DNA of 64,000 nt, taken from assembly GCF_004522215.1 (NCBI RefSeq), contig NZ_SDLR01000005.1:155086-219085 (forward strand), read 5' to 3'. This stretch comes from Ammoniphilus sp. YIM 78166. GTDB taxonomy: Bacteria > Bacillota > Bacilli > Aneurinibacillales > RAOX-1. The translations under genes and the position numbers were made by a program. The notes under the pieces are model-generated. The model did not search any database and was not told the origin of the DNA. It was given only the letters and a program-made list of their open reading frames with translations. Shown here piece by piece: positions 25,129 to 34,165 of this stretch (the first letter of the stretch is position 1; every line of letters begins with the position of its first letter).

Positions 25129-26486
25129 CCTTTCGACACCTCCTTTTGGGTGAGAAGCTCATCTAGAAAACGGGTCGTATACACGCCTTTGCGAAATTGA
25201 TCATGCTGGATCACCGCTTCAAGTAAGGTCACATTGGTTTTTATTCCTTCTACCTGAAGACTCGATAGAGCCTGCTCCATGTGGCGTAGAGCTTCATCCC
25301 GATCCGCTCCTTTGGTAATGATCTTTCCGATCATCGGATCATAATAAGGAGAGACGACACTCCCCTCTTTCACGGCGAAGTCTAATCTCACCTCGCGTTC
25401 AGGCAAGGTGAGACTTTGGATCGTACCAGGGGAAGGAAAAAAGGTACGAGGATCCTCGGCATAGAGGCGGCATTCGATCGAATGACCCTTCATTTCGATG
25501 TCTTCTTGCTTAAATGCGAGCTTTTCTTTCGCCGCCAGTTGGATCTGAAGCTGGACCAGATCGATCCCTGTGATTTCCTCGGTTACCGGGTGTTCGACCT
25601 GTAGGCGCGTGTTCATCTCCAAGAAGTAAAACTGTTCGGTTTCATCGACAATGAACTCCATCGTTCCGACATTCGTGTATCCCATCTCCCTTACCCCTTT
25701 CAGGGCTGCAGCCAAGAGCTTCTCCCGTGTGGTCTGACTTAAGAAGGGAGAGGGACTTTCCTCAACCACCTTTTGGTTTCTTCTTTGCACCGAGCATTCC
25801 CGCTCGAACAAGTGAACCGCATGGCCATACGCGTCGCAGGCGACCTGAACCTCGATATGGTGGGGGTTTTGAATATACTTTTCCAGGAAAAGGGTGCCGT
25901 CTCCAAAAAAAGAGTGGGCGCGTTGCGTTGTGGAACCAAACACTTTGATGAGCTCTTCCTCATCCTGAACCAGATGCATCCCGATGCCCCCACCCCCGGC
26001 ACTTGCTTTTAACATGAGGGGATAGCCGAGTCGGTTGGCGATTTCTACAGCCATCTCCACCGATTCCAGCTGTCCGTCCCAGCCGGGTACGACGGGTACC
26101 CCTGCCTTTTGCATTTGGCGGCGCGCCTCAATTTTACTGCCCATCAGCTCGATGATCCGAGCAGAAGGTCCAATAAAGGTCATTCCCTCTTGTTCGCATC
26201 GACGAGCAAAGTTCGGGTTCTCCGACAAAAACCCGTATCCAGGATGAATAGCCGTGGCTCCCGTTTGCTTCGCCGCCTCGATCACTTTATCAATATCCAG
26301 GTAGCTTTTTTTCGCTTGTGCCGGTCCGATACAGACGGCCTCATCAGCCTCGTCTACGAAGAGGGCTTCGGCATCCGCTTCGGAATAAACGGCAACGGTC
26401 GCAATGCCTAACTGCTTGCAGGTACGAATGACTCGGCGAGCGATCTCGCCTCGATTGGCAATGAGGATTTTTTTAAAGTAACTCAT
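25125..26486 (-). CDS. accC: biotin carboxylase (AccC-like)
   Basis: This 453-residue biotin carboxylase carboxylates biotin on the partner carrier using ATP and bicarbonate. N-terminal pre-ATP-grasp domain with ILIANRGEIARRVIRTCKQL, ATP-grasp glycine loop KASAGGGGIGMHLV, ERECSVQRRNQKVVEESPSP, and EMNTRLQVEHPVTEEITGID with the catalytic Arg/Glu region. It overlaps the accB stop by 4 nt. It is probably not the housekeeping fatty-acid enzyme, because its gene lies among pxp-like genes rather than beside accA/accD. The carboxyl group would be passed to PxpB/PxpC-like carboxyltransferase. Confidence 0.92.
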   Translation of the reverse strand: MSYFKKILIANRGEIARRVIRTCKQLGIATVAVYSEADAEALFVDEADEAVCIGPAQAKKSYLDIDKVIEAAKQTGATAIHPGYGFLSENPNFARRCEQEGMTFIGPSARIIELMGSKIEARRQMQKAGVPVVPGWDGQLESVEMAVEIANRLGYPLMLKASAGGGGIGMHLVQDEEELIKVFGSTTQRAHSFFGDGTLFLEKYIQNPHHIEVQVACDAYGHAVHLFERECSVQRRNQKVVEESPSPFLSQTTREKLLAAALKGVREMGYTNVGTMEFIVDETEQFYFLEMNTRLQVEHPVTEEITGIDLVQLQIQLAAKEKLAFKQEDIEMKGHSIECRLYAEDPRTFFPSPGTIQSLTLPEREVRLDFAVKEGSVVSPYYDPMIGKIITKGADRDEALRHMEQALSSLQVEGIKTNVTLLEAVIQHDQFRKGVYTTRFLDELLTQKEVSKG

Positions 26487-26731
26487 AGGGGCCGGATCAC
26501 AGCCAAGGCCTGCCCTGCATCAACAACCTCTTCATTGGCCACCGAGAAGGTTTCTACAATCCCATCGACCTCTGCTTTCACTTCGTAGAAATTTTTCATC
26601 ACTTCGATTAATCCAATGGTGTCCTCTGCTTTCACCTCTTGACCTTCTTTTACATAATCCTCTTGTTCTGGACTCGGCTTGCGGTAGAATACACCGGGAA
26701 TAGGAGAAACGACGGATCGGTTTAGCGTCAT
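26483..26731 (-). CDS. accB: biotin carboxyl carrier protein (AccB-like, minimal)
   Basis: This 82-residue protein is a bare biotinyl domain with a short lead. The biotin attachment motif reads GLIEVMKNFYEV, where the Lys in VMKN replaces the common AMKM context but keeps Met-Lys. Fatty-acid AccB has a long N-terminal region that is absent here, consistent with a catabolic carboxylase. It sits 1 bp after the pxpC-like gene and overlaps accC by 4 nt. It carries CO2 between AccC and the PxpB/PxpC-like subunits. Confidence 0.9.
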   Translation of the reverse strand: MTLNRSVVSPIPGVFYRKPSPEQEDYVKEGQEVKAEDTIGLIEVMKNFYEVKAEVDGIVETFSVANEEVVDAGQALAVIRPL

Positions 26732-26732
26732 G

Positions 26733-27722
26733 TTAAAAGCCTCTCCCTTCTTTTTCGATTTGGGCTTTCAGTCTTTGCAGTTTTTGTTTGTGTTCCTTGC
26801 GTGCCTGCAAGGCTTCCTCGAGGGTAACGGAAGTAAAGCGAACTTGATCGTTGGTTTTGACTTGAGCCATCCTATTCAGGTCAGTGCTGATAATCGTGGC
26901 AATGGTCGCATAGCCGCCCCCCGTCACGGCATCGTTCAATAGGGCAATCGGCTCTACGCCGTCCGGAACCTGAATAGAGCCAATGGGATAGCCGAGATCC
27001 ACTACATTTGAAGGGTTGCTCCCTGCTCCAAAAGGCTGTTCCCGGGGAACAAAATGCAGGCGTTCTGCTTTAAACCGATAGCCAATACGATTCGCCTCCG
27101 GCGTCACGGTCCAATTTAACGTGAGAAAGCGGTCCTTGCTTTCATCCGTGAGGCGATAGCTGCACAGTCCGAGCACAACACGGATTTCGTGCTGTTTGGA
27201 AAACGTGGGGATGAATTCGGCTGACACCCGCGTTCCTGCTTGGATGGGCTTGGTTGGATGGCTGCCGAGCTTCAAGCAGTCTCCCGCCTGCAGCGCCCGT
27301 CCTTCAAACCCGCCAATGCCGCATAGGGTATAGGTGGAACGAGATCCCATGAGAAGGGGAACATCGATCCCTCCCGCTACTGCCAGGTAAACGCGGGCCC
27401 CGCTTTTCATAAACTCAAAGCTCAGGGTATCTCCTGCTGTGACCTCGACGGTTTCCCACATCGGGATCGGCTGGCCGTTGACTTTGGGCGGGATCTCGCC
27501 TCCCGTAAGTGCGATGGTCGTATCGGACTGAAACTCCAGCTCCGGACCCATATACGTAATCTCGAGGGCAGCTGCGTTTTCCTCATTGCCCACGAGCCAA
27601 TTGGCTGCGGTAAAGGAGTAGGTATCCATGGCTCCCGAAGGCGGCATCCCAATGTCATAATAGCCGATGCGGCCAAGGTCTTGGACGGTCGTTTGCAGAC
27701 CTGGTTTGATGACATTAATCAT
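26733..27722 (-). CDS. PxpC/KipA-family carboxyltransferase subunit, copy 1
   Basis: This 329-residue protein is of the PxpC/KipA family with KPGLQTTVQDLGRIGYYDIG, GMPPSGAMDTYSF, LAVAGGIDVPLLMGSRSTY, and FGAGSNPSNVVDLGYPIG. It overlaps the pxpB-like gene upstream by 8 nt and abuts accB, so the carboxyltransferase and biotin carrier are coupled. In known members the PxpB/PxpC pair acts on the ring amide with carboxyphosphate or carboxybiotin chemistry. Only distantly similar to copy 2 at 20348. Confidence 0.88.
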   Translation of the reverse strand: MINVIKPGLQTTVQDLGRIGYYDIGMPPSGAMDTYSFTAANWLVGNEENAAALEITYMGPELEFQSDTTIALTGGEIPPKVNGQPIPMWETVEVTAGDTLSFEFMKSGARVYLAVAGGIDVPLLMGSRSTYTLCGIGGFEGRALQAGDCLKLGSHPTKPIQAGTRVSAEFIPTFSKQHEIRVVLGLCSYRLTDESKDRFLTLNWTVTPEANRIGYRFKAERLHFVPREQPFGAGSNPSNVVDLGYPIGSIQVPDGVEPIALLNDAVTGGGYATIATIISTDLNRMAQVKTNDQVRFTSVTLEEALQARKEHKQKLQRLKAQIEKEGRGF

Positions 27723-28599
27723 GATATAACCTCCTCAACACATTTTCGGAAAAGCCCTTGGGATCCTTCATCACTTCACTTGGTCTGAAGCTCATTTCCT
27801 TCGTGCGGTAACGGAAGGTTCCTTCCTCCACTTGCTTGCGGAGCGCCTCGTATTCCTCTTGAGGAACCGAACGATAGCGGAAAATATCCCCTTGACGCGG
27901 GAACGTCATGGAATCTTGAAAGTCAGGTAAACGTTGGTCCTTATCGAAGATCGGTGCTGCCGCTACCCCGAACATTTGGTATCCCCCGGCACCTTGAACC
28001 GGATAGATGACGGCGAAGGCCCCGCCAAAGCCAAAGGTCCTCTCCGGTGTATACGTTCGTGGACGGACATATTTAGGTACTTCAATCTGCTGTTCACGCG
28101 GGACCATCTGGAAGCACCACGGCAAACCGGGTACGAAACCGACCATGGAAACCAAGAAGGGATAACTGGTAATCGCCTCAATAAAATCTTCCTTCGAGGA
28201 ATACCCGTTCACTCGTGCCGCATACTCCAAGTCGGTGGCACGGGGGTCTTGATGTCGATCGCGGAACCGCATAACGGCCTCGTGGGTCCAAGGATCCTCA
28301 AACCATACCGGCACATCCACAAGACGGGAGTGAATCTCGATATCGTCTAAGTCTGACGCTGATTTCTCCAGCTCTTTGAGTTCTTGAATCAAGAGGTCTG
28401 GATGGAGAACATCAGGGTCCACTCGAACCATATAAGAAGCATTCGAAGGGCAAATATCGAGCACGCCAGGCAGGGCCTTATCTCTTAACTTTCTTGTAAT
28501 CGCCATCCCGCGGAAATTTGCTTCCAAGGTCATTTCTTCGGCCAGCTCGACAAAGATAAATTCATCGCCGCCATATTCATACCGTGTCAAATGTCCCAC
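27715..28599 (-). CDS. PxpB/KipI-family carboxyltransferase subunit, copy 1
   Basis: This 294-residue protein is of the PxpB/KipI family: EFIFVELAEEMTLEANFRGM, DICPSNASYMVRVDPD, VSMVGFVPGLPWCFQM and GFGGAFAVIYPVQGAGGYQM are the visible hallmarks. As in copy 2 it carries an extra acidic/aromatic insertion (VDVPVWFEDPWTHEAVMRFRD) not found in short KipI proteins, which suggests that both copies belong to the larger carboxyltransferase branch. It lies 9 bp after the mocA-like gene and overlaps pxpC. It is the first gene of the biotin-dependent half of the operon. Confidence 0.88.
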   Translation of the reverse strand: MGHLTRYEYGGDEFIFVELAEEMTLEANFRGMAITRKLRDKALPGVLDICPSNASYMVRVDPDVLHPDLLIQELKELEKSASDLDDIEIHSRLVDVPVWFEDPWTHEAVMRFRDRHQDPRATDLEYAARVNGYSSKEDFIEAITSYPFLVSMVGFVPGLPWCFQMVPREQQIEVPKYVRPRTYTPERTFGFGGAFAVIYPVQGAGGYQMFGVAAAPIFDKDQRLPDFQDSMTFPRQGDIFRYRSVPQEEYEALRKQVEEGTFRYRTKEMSFRPSEVMKDPKGFSENVLRRLYHD

Positions 28600-28608
28600 C
28601 TCAATCCA

Positions 28609-29217
28609 TTATTTTTTAAGAAGACGAACGACATCTTCCGGTGTATCCACATCTTGCAGAACCCCCTCGTCGGCTACAGGGAGCAGGTAATGGTCCTTGA
28701 TTTGACGGATCAAGGGTTTAGCTCCTCGATCTCCTTGTAACTGAGAAAAAAGCTTCATAGGCACCCGGCCAAAAAATACAGGATGTCCTGGCATTCCCTG
28801 TAATACCGGCTGGACCACGAACGGGCCTTCGGTGAACGCGAGCAATTCTCCCCCTTTATCGAATACCGCTTGCATCGTTTTCTGTTCAATCCAAGGGGTA
28901 TCCCCAAGGAATACCATGACGCCTTGGCAATGATCGGCTAAAGCCTCAATTCCCGCTCGTAAGGAGGTGCTTTGTCCTTTCGCATAGTGGGGATTTAGGA
29001 CCCATCGAAAGCGCGAATCCCGAATGCAAAGACGGGATTGAATCGATTCCGCCTGATGGCCGATGACTGTGGCGATTTCAGCAAAGTCCATGCGCAGAAC
29101 AGGGGACAGTACATGCTCGAGCATCGTTTTTCCTCCCAGATCCAGCAGCTGCTTGGGCTTCCCCATCCTCGAAGAGGCACCCGCCGCAAGAATCAGCGCG
29201 GCCACGCGTGGCTTCAT
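28609..29217 (-). CDS. MocA-type molybdenum cofactor nucleotidyltransferase
   Basis: This 202-residue protein has an N-terminal nucleotidyltransferase motif (ALILAAGASSRMGKPKQLLDL) and FLGDTPWI, followed by GMPGHPVFFG. MocA-like proteins add CMP to molybdopterin to form the dinucleotide cofactor used by xanthine-dehydrogenase-family hydroxylases. It overlaps xdhC by 4 nt and is cotranscribed with the hydroxylase subunits, so it most probably matures that enzyme. A cytidylyl specificity is inferred from family. Confidence 0.88.
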   Translation of the reverse strand: MKPRVAALILAAGASSRMGKPKQLLDLGGKTMLEHVLSPVLRMDFAEIATVIGHQAESIQSRLCIRDSRFRWVLNPHYAKGQSTSLRAGIEALADHCQGVMVFLGDTPWIEQKTMQAVFDKGGELLAFTEGPFVVQPVLQGMPGHPVFFGRVPMKLFSQLQGDRGAKPLIRQIKDHYLLPVADEGVLQDVDTPEDVVRLLKK

Positions 29218-30344
29218 GCGGTATGCTCCTCCTTACTCGAAGGATGGTGAATTAGGGCTCGATCACGTAAAAATCCTCCGCTGTGCCGGTTTCGAACGGC
29301 CACGATTTCAGACAAAATACTTACCGCAATTTCCTCCGGGGAATAAGCCCCAATATCGAGACCTACCGGGCTGTACATATGTTCCAATCGTTCCCGCGCA
29401 AACCATTTCCCCTCTTGCTTTAAACGATCCAGCATTCCGTTTCTCCGGGAGCGAGGGCCCAGGACCCCAATGTACGCCGCTTGGGATTGAAGGGTATAAT
29501 GAAGAGCCTCGATGTCACGTTCCAGGTGATGGTTCATGATAATGGCATAGGTTTGCAAATCGACCTTGACCTTCGTCGAAAACGAAGCAGGATGGACCAA
29601 GATTCTTTTCGCATGGGGAAACCGAAAAGGTGTATTATAATCCAACCGAGGATCTACTACGGTGGTTTGGAATCCTAGACTATGACCCATCGCTGCAAGA
29701 GGGATGGCGTCGTGCCCTGCACCAAAAATGAGCAGTTTCGCAGGCGGTTGATAGACATCAAAAAATAATCGGGCTTCCCTCCCTTTTTCAGGGCCCATCA
29801 TGCGAGATTCAGATTTTGGATTTTGCTCCCCTAGTTTGTTGCGAGCGTATTTAATAGCGAGTGTATCGAAATGAGGGTTTCCCAGGCTTCCCACCGGTTC
29901 TTCCCCCGAGACAGGAACATAAAGTCGCCCTCCCTCTTCACGATCTAATAGGGTGATCAACACCCCTGCTTGCTCTTCCTTCATCCCGTTTATCCAAGCG
30001 TCCAGTGGGGGATCGGATAACGGCATAGCTTCAATCAGCACTTCGACGGTTCCGGGACAGCCCAAACCTAAGCCCCACATCAGATCTTCATCCAAGGTAT
30101 AGGATTTGATGAGGGAGGTCCCTTGCTCCATCACGTGCAACGCGGTTTGGGCCACATCCGGCTCCAAGCACCCGCCAGAGATCATGCCCATGGTCTTGCC
30201 TTGGTCATCGATCAGCATCATGGCTCCTTCTCCTCGGTAGGCAGAGCCGATGACCCGGATGACACGTGCTAAGGCGAGCTTCGATCCCCTCTTTTTCTTT
30301 TCTTCAACGGTTTCGATCATCTCTTTTAATTCTCCGCGTACCAC
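29214..30344 (-). CDS. XdhC/CoxI-family Mo-cofactor sulfuration/insertion factor
   Basis: This 376-residue protein has an XdhC-CoxI domain at the N-terminus (LARVIRVIGSAYRGEGAMML, then GMISGGCLEPDVA) and a Rossmann-type XdhC_C domain later (LLIFGAGHDAIPLAAMGHSL, then VVDPRLDY and YIGVLGPRSRR). XdhC binds the molybdenum cofactor, supports its sulfuration and loads it into the hydroxylase. The start is GTG with AGGGGTG upstream. The gap to the upstream FAD-subunit gene holds a long hairpin. The GGC-LEPD cysteine typical of the first domain is present. Confidence 0.9.
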   Translation of the reverse strand: MVRGELKEMIETVEEKKKRGSKLALARVIRVIGSAYRGEGAMMLIDDQGKTMGMISGGCLEPDVAQTALHVMEQGTSLIKSYTLDEDLMWGLGLGCPGTVEVLIEAMPLSDPPLDAWINGMKEEQAGVLITLLDREEGGRLYVPVSGEEPVGSLGNPHFDTLAIKYARNKLGEQNPKSESRMMGPEKGREARLFFDVYQPPAKLLIFGAGHDAIPLAAMGHSLGFQTTVVDPRLDYNTPFRFPHAKRILVHPASFSTKVKVDLQTYAIIMNHHLERDIEALHYTLQSQAAYIGVLGPRSRRNGMLDRLKQEGKWFARERLEHMYSPVGLDIGAYSPEEIAVSILSEIVAVRNRHSGGFLRDRALIHHPSSKEEHTA

Positions 30345-30371
30345 GGCTATTCACCCCTGAAATTGGTTTTT

Positions 30372-30413
30372 GTCATAGCCCCAACGGTCGGTAAGACCGT
30401 TGAGGGTTATGAC
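30372..30413 (-). other. long intercistronic hairpin
   Basis: GTCATAGCCCCAACGGTC and GACCGTTGAGGGTTATGAC pair around GGTAA, giving a stem of about 18 bp with small mismatches. It lies between the FAD-subunit gene and xdhC on the operon. It has no T run, so it is unlikely to stop transcription. It may be an mRNA-processing or stability element that sets different levels for structural and maturation genes. Confidence 0.55.
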
Positions 30414-30423
30414 GAAGGGCTTC

Positions 30424-31281
30424 CTAAAGCAAAACCTGACTTAGAGCGCGTTTGGTGTATACGCGACAAAGCTGCTGTCTGTACTCAGCAGAGGCAAATA
30501 AATCCTCACCCATCTCTGCATCCCGAGCCGCTTGAGCGGCAGCCTTTAACACATTGGCTTCTGTCGCTTGCTCTCCCAGCAAGGCATTTTCTACACTCAC
30601 GGCACGGTAAGCCATATCGCTCACTCCGTTAATCGCTACCCGAATAAAATCAATCGCACCTTGTTCGTTCTTCCCTACGAGGACACAAACCCCAATGACG
30701 GCGTACCCCGAGGCCGGGTGGGGAAACTTCAGGTACACGCTTTTGGCATGCTTGGGAGGTACGGCGAAACTTACAGAAGTAAGTACACTATTTTCAGGAA
30801 GAGCCGTGATGAGCGGACCTAGGAAAAAGTCCTCGGCTTGAGCTTGCTCCGTTCCCTCCTCACCGTGCCAGGTAACGGTACAATCCAGAGCGAGAGCCAC
30901 ACCAGGCAAGTCAGCGGCGGGATCCGCATGAGCGATATTGCCTCCCACCGTTCCACGGCTTCTCACTTGCAAATCTCCGATTTGCCGCGCGGTTTCGGCT
31001 AGCACTGGAATCTGCTCCTGTACGAGTGAACTTTTGCAAAGATCCCGATGGGTCGTGAGGGCCCCTACGATCAGCCGCTGATTCTCGAGCTTGATCCCGC
31101 GCAGCTCGGCAATCTGAGCGATATCAATTAGCTTGCTCGGAGACGTTAATCTAAACTTCATTAACGGAATTAAACTGTGACCGCCTGCAATCAGCTTCCC
31201 TTCCCCATTCGTTTCTTGCAACAGCTGAATGGCTTCCTCCACGGTCGTGGCTTGGATATAATCAAACGAGCTTGGTATCAC
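30424..31281 (-). CDS. molybdenum hydroxylase FAD-binding medium subunit (CoxM-type)
   Basis: This 285-residue FAD subunit is of the xanthine dehydrogenase/CO dehydrogenase family. FAD-binding motifs LIAGGHSLIPLMKFRL (about 31-46) and TVGGNIAHADPAADL (about 111-125) are present. It passes electrons from the iron-sulfur subunit to an acceptor. It sits 5 bp downstream of the large-subunit gene. Together with the genes at 31287 and 33628 it makes a three-subunit enzyme. Confidence 0.92.
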   Translation of the reverse strand: MIPSSFDYIQATTVEEAIQLLQETNGEGKLIAGGHSLIPLMKFRLTSPSKLIDIAQIAELRGIKLENQRLIVGALTTHRDLCKSSLVQEQIPVLAETARQIGDLQVRSRGTVGGNIAHADPAADLPGVALALDCTVTWHGEEGTEQAQAEDFFLGPLITALPENSVLTSVSFAVPPKHAKSVYLKFPHPASGYAVIGVCVLVGKNEQGAIDFIRVAINGVSDMAYRAVSVENALLGEQATEANVLKAAAQAARDAEMGEDLFASAEYRQQLCRVYTKRALSQVLL

Positions 31282-31286
31282 ACCTT

Positions 31287-33626
31287 CTACCTCCCCTTCT
31301 GCATGGCTTTCCAGACCTTTTCTGGAGTGAGCGGCATCGCTAAGTCTCTCACACCGAACGGCTTCAACGCATCCATAACCGCATTCACTACAGCTGGCGG
31401 AGCCGCGGTTGTCCCGGTTTCTCCCACTCCCTTAGCCCCTAGGGGATTCACCGGAGATAACACTTCGGTAAACGCTGTTTCGATGGTCGGGAAGAATCGA
31501 GCCTTCGGCATCGTATAGTCCATAAAGGTGCCCGAGAGCAACTGGCCGCCTTCACTATAGATAGCGCCTTCCCATAGCGCCTGCCCTACTCCCTGAGCGA
31601 TGCCACCATGAACCTGACCCTCAGCGATCATCGGATTAATGACGCGTCCCACATCATCGACGGCAATATATCTTTTCAGCTCCACTTCCCCTGTTTCCCC
31701 ATCGACTTCCACGATGCAGATATGAGTGCCATAGGGGTACACGAAATTTTCTGGATCGAAGAAGGACTGGGCTTCTAAAGCAGGCTCCATCTTCTCTGGC
31801 AAATTCCAGGCAAAGTTAGCAGATTTCGCAATCTCTTTAAAGGTCCGCTTCTTGTCCGGACTTCCAGCGACGGAGAACACGCCCTTTTCAAAGATCAATT
31901 CCGATTCGTTGGCTTCAAGCTCAAACGCGGCAATTTTTCTGGCCTTTTGCAGGACGCGGTCAGCAGCGATCGAAACGGCGGCTCCGCCTACTGCCGTTGA
32001 CCGAGAGCCGTAGGTTCCCCAGCCCATGGAAATACTCTGGGTATCGCCGTGGACAATCTCGATATCTTCTATCGGTATGCCAAACTTTTCCCCCACCACT
32101 TGAGCGAAGGTGGTTCCCTCTCCTTGACCATGCGGAGAAATCCCGGTAAAGACGGATACACTGCCGGTAGGATGAACGCGAACCGTGGCATTTTCCCACA
32201 GACCGCCTTGAAAACCCGTGGCCCCAGCGACCTTTGAAGGTCCCAGTCCACAAAGCTCGACATAGGTGGAAAAGCCGATTCCCACGTAGCGTCCCTGCTG
32301 ACGAAGGGCTTCCTGTTCTTTACGAAAATCTTCATAATTGATCTTTTCCAACGCAACATTCAAAGCGTGATGATAATCTCCGCTATCGTATAAGCAGCCC
32401 ATGGCGGTTGGGTAAGGCATTTTATCCGGCGGAATCAAATTCTTTCTTCTCACCTCGATGGGGTCTAGGCCCACTTCTTCCGCGAATACATCGACAATTC
32501 GCTCAATTTGGAAGGTGGCTTCTGGTTTTCCTGCCCCACGATAAGCGTCCGTCGGCGTGGTATTCGTGAACACACCGCAGACTTCAACCCCTACCTTGGG
32601 GATATCGTAAGCACCAGGTGCCATTAAACCGAAGCAAAGCGTAGGGACGGCCGCACCCATGGTGGACACATAGGCCCCTAGGTTCGCGGTGTTCCGTACA
32701 CGCAGGGCCGTGATTTTTCCATCCTTCGTTCCCGCCAGCTCTACGTCGATGATCTCATCGCGAGCGTGATTGGTCGCTACAAAATGCTCGCGACGGTCTT
32801 CGATCCATTTTATGGGGCGCTTTAAGTCCCTTGCCGCATGGGCGGTCAGTGCCTCCTCCGTGTAAACGGCAATCTTGGCCCCAAATCCCCCTCCCACATC
32901 TGGCGCAATGATCCGCAAACGAGACTCCGGGATGCCAAGGATCTCGGAATAGGTCATGCGGTGAATATGCGGATTTTGAGAGGTACACCAAATGGTCATC
33001 TCTCCGCTTCCCGCATTATACTGAGCGACAGCTCCCCGCGTTTCCATAGGACTTGGAACGACGCGCTGTTCAATAAAGCGCTGTTTCACAACGACCTCCG
33101 CTTGAGTAAACACTTCGTCTGGAACGGTTGTGGGTTGCCAGTGGAAAGCGATATTGCGCTCGACGTCCTCATGAACCAGCGGCGCTCCTTCCTTCGAAGC
33201 CGTCTCTTGATCGACGACAGCAGGAAGTTCCTCATATTCGACTTCGATCAGCTCCAACGCATCTTTTACCACGTAACGATTTTCCCCGACAACAAAAGCA
33301 ACTCCCTCCCCAACATAATGAACCTTCTCGAGGGCAAGGGGGCTTCGCGCCTTATTTTTCAACCCGCAATCCGGCACCGCCCAAATCGTTGGAACCGCTT
33401 TTACTTTTCCAATCAGATCCTTTGCCGTATACACCGCTTGGATTCCGGGCAACTTCAGGGCCTCATCAACCTGAATCTGTTTGATGCGCGCATGGGCATA
33501 TGGACTTCGGAGAACAGCGGCAAATAACATACCCGTAAGCTTGATATCATCGGTAAAATAACCGTTGCCGGTAAGCAACTTGGGGTCTTCTTTTCGTTTG
33601 ACCCTCGTCCCAATCCAGTCTCCCAT
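31287..33626 (-). CDS. molybdenum hydroxylase large subunit, form II (CoxL-like)
   Basis: This large subunit of about 779 residues is of the xanthine dehydrogenase family. It hydroxylates a carbon next to a ring nitrogen using a Mo-molybdopterin dinucleotide. The active-site loop reads AYRGAGK, the form II type, not the AYxCSFR loop of true CO dehydrogenase. VGGGFGAK and the final KGVGETGTTAAPPAV (catalytic Glu) are present. The start at 33626, preceded by GGGAGGAGG, is used; a longer frame from 33674 is not. It follows the iron-sulfur subunit gene by 1 nt. Substrate probably an N-heterocycle or aldehyde; unknown. Confidence 0.93.
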   Translation of the reverse strand: MGDWIGTRVKRKEDPKLLTGNGYFTDDIKLTGMLFAAVLRSPYAHARIKQIQVDEALKLPGIQAVYTAKDLIGKVKAVPTIWAVPDCGLKNKARSPLALEKVHYVGEGVAFVVGENRYVVKDALELIEVEYEELPAVVDQETASKEGAPLVHEDVERNIAFHWQPTTVPDEVFTQAEVVVKQRFIEQRVVPSPMETRGAVAQYNAGSGEMTIWCTSQNPHIHRMTYSEILGIPESRLRIIAPDVGGGFGAKIAVYTEEALTAHAARDLKRPIKWIEDRREHFVATNHARDEIIDVELAGTKDGKITALRVRNTANLGAYVSTMGAAVPTLCFGLMAPGAYDIPKVGVEVCGVFTNTTPTDAYRGAGKPEATFQIERIVDVFAEEVGLDPIEVRRKNLIPPDKMPYPTAMGCLYDSGDYHHALNVALEKINYEDFRKEQEALRQQGRYVGIGFSTYVELCGLGPSKVAGATGFQGGLWENATVRVHPTGSVSVFTGISPHGQGEGTTFAQVVGEKFGIPIEDIEIVHGDTQSISMGWGTYGSRSTAVGGAAVSIAADRVLQKARKIAAFELEANESELIFEKGVFSVAGSPDKKRTFKEIAKSANFAWNLPEKMEPALEAQSFFDPENFVYPYGTHICIVEVDGETGEVELKRYIAVDDVGRVINPMIAEGQVHGGIAQGVGQALWEGAIYSEGGQLLSGTFMDYTMPKARFFPTIETAFTEVLSPVNPLGAKGVGETGTTAAPPAVVNAVMDALKPFGVRDLAMPLTPEKVWKAMQKGR

Positions 33627-33627
33627 G

Positions 33628-34143
33628 CTAGCTTCCTCCTCCCATATGTACCTCTTCGCTTTTGGCTTGTGCAATCAGCTGGATCGCGTGCTGTACAGCA
33701 CTTACGATGTATTGGTACCCGGTACAGCGGCAAATGACGCCTTCTAGGCCTTCGCGGATTTCTTCTTCGGTAGGGTTAGGGTTATCCTCTAGCAAGCTGA
33801 CGACAGCCATCATGACGCCCGGCGTGCAAAACCCGCACTGCAATCCGTGCTTTTCCCAGAAACCCTGTTGGATCGGATGCAATTGTTCTCGGTTCCCCAA
33901 GCCCTCTACGGTGGTCACTTCCCCTCCTTGAGCTTGAACCGCAAGGACGGTACAGGACTTGACCGCCTCCCCGTTCAGCAGAACGGTACAAGCCCCGCAC
34001 TGACTGGTATCACAACCGATATGGGTTCCTGTGAGATGTAATTCATCGCGCAGGTAATGAACGAGCAATTGCCTAGCCTCAACCTCGGCGCTTCTTCCTT
34101 CGCCGTTTACGTTGACAGAAACCTTTCTTTTTCCCGCTTCCAC
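33628..34143 (-). CDS. molybdenum hydroxylase [2Fe-2S] small subunit (CoxS-type)
   Basis: This 171-residue iron-sulfur subunit holds a plant-ferredoxin-type cluster (CDTSQCGACTVLLNG, with the fourth Cys in VKSC) and a helical cluster (CGFCTPG and CRCTGYQ). These bind two [2Fe-2S] clusters. The start is GTG with GGAGGTGG upstream. It belongs to the hydroxylase operon, following the CoxG-like gene by 22 bp. Electron path: Mo centre to these clusters to FAD. Confidence 0.93.
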   Translation of the reverse strand: MEAGKRKVSVNVNGEGRSAEVEARQLLVHYLRDELHLTGTHIGCDTSQCGACTVLLNGEAVKSCTVLAVQAQGGEVTTVEGLGNREQLHPIQQGFWEKHGLQCGFCTPGVMMAVVSLLEDNPNPTEEEIREGLEGVICRCTGYQYIVSAVQHAIQLIAQAKSEEVHMGGGS

Positions 34144-34165
34144 CTTTGAACCACCTCCGTAAACT

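Noticed and set aside
31287-34143. Aerobic CO dehydrogenase (coxMSL) for growth on carbon monoxide
   Set aside because: The large subunit has the AYRGAGK loop of form II enzymes and lacks the cysteine-containing loop of true CO dehydrogenase.
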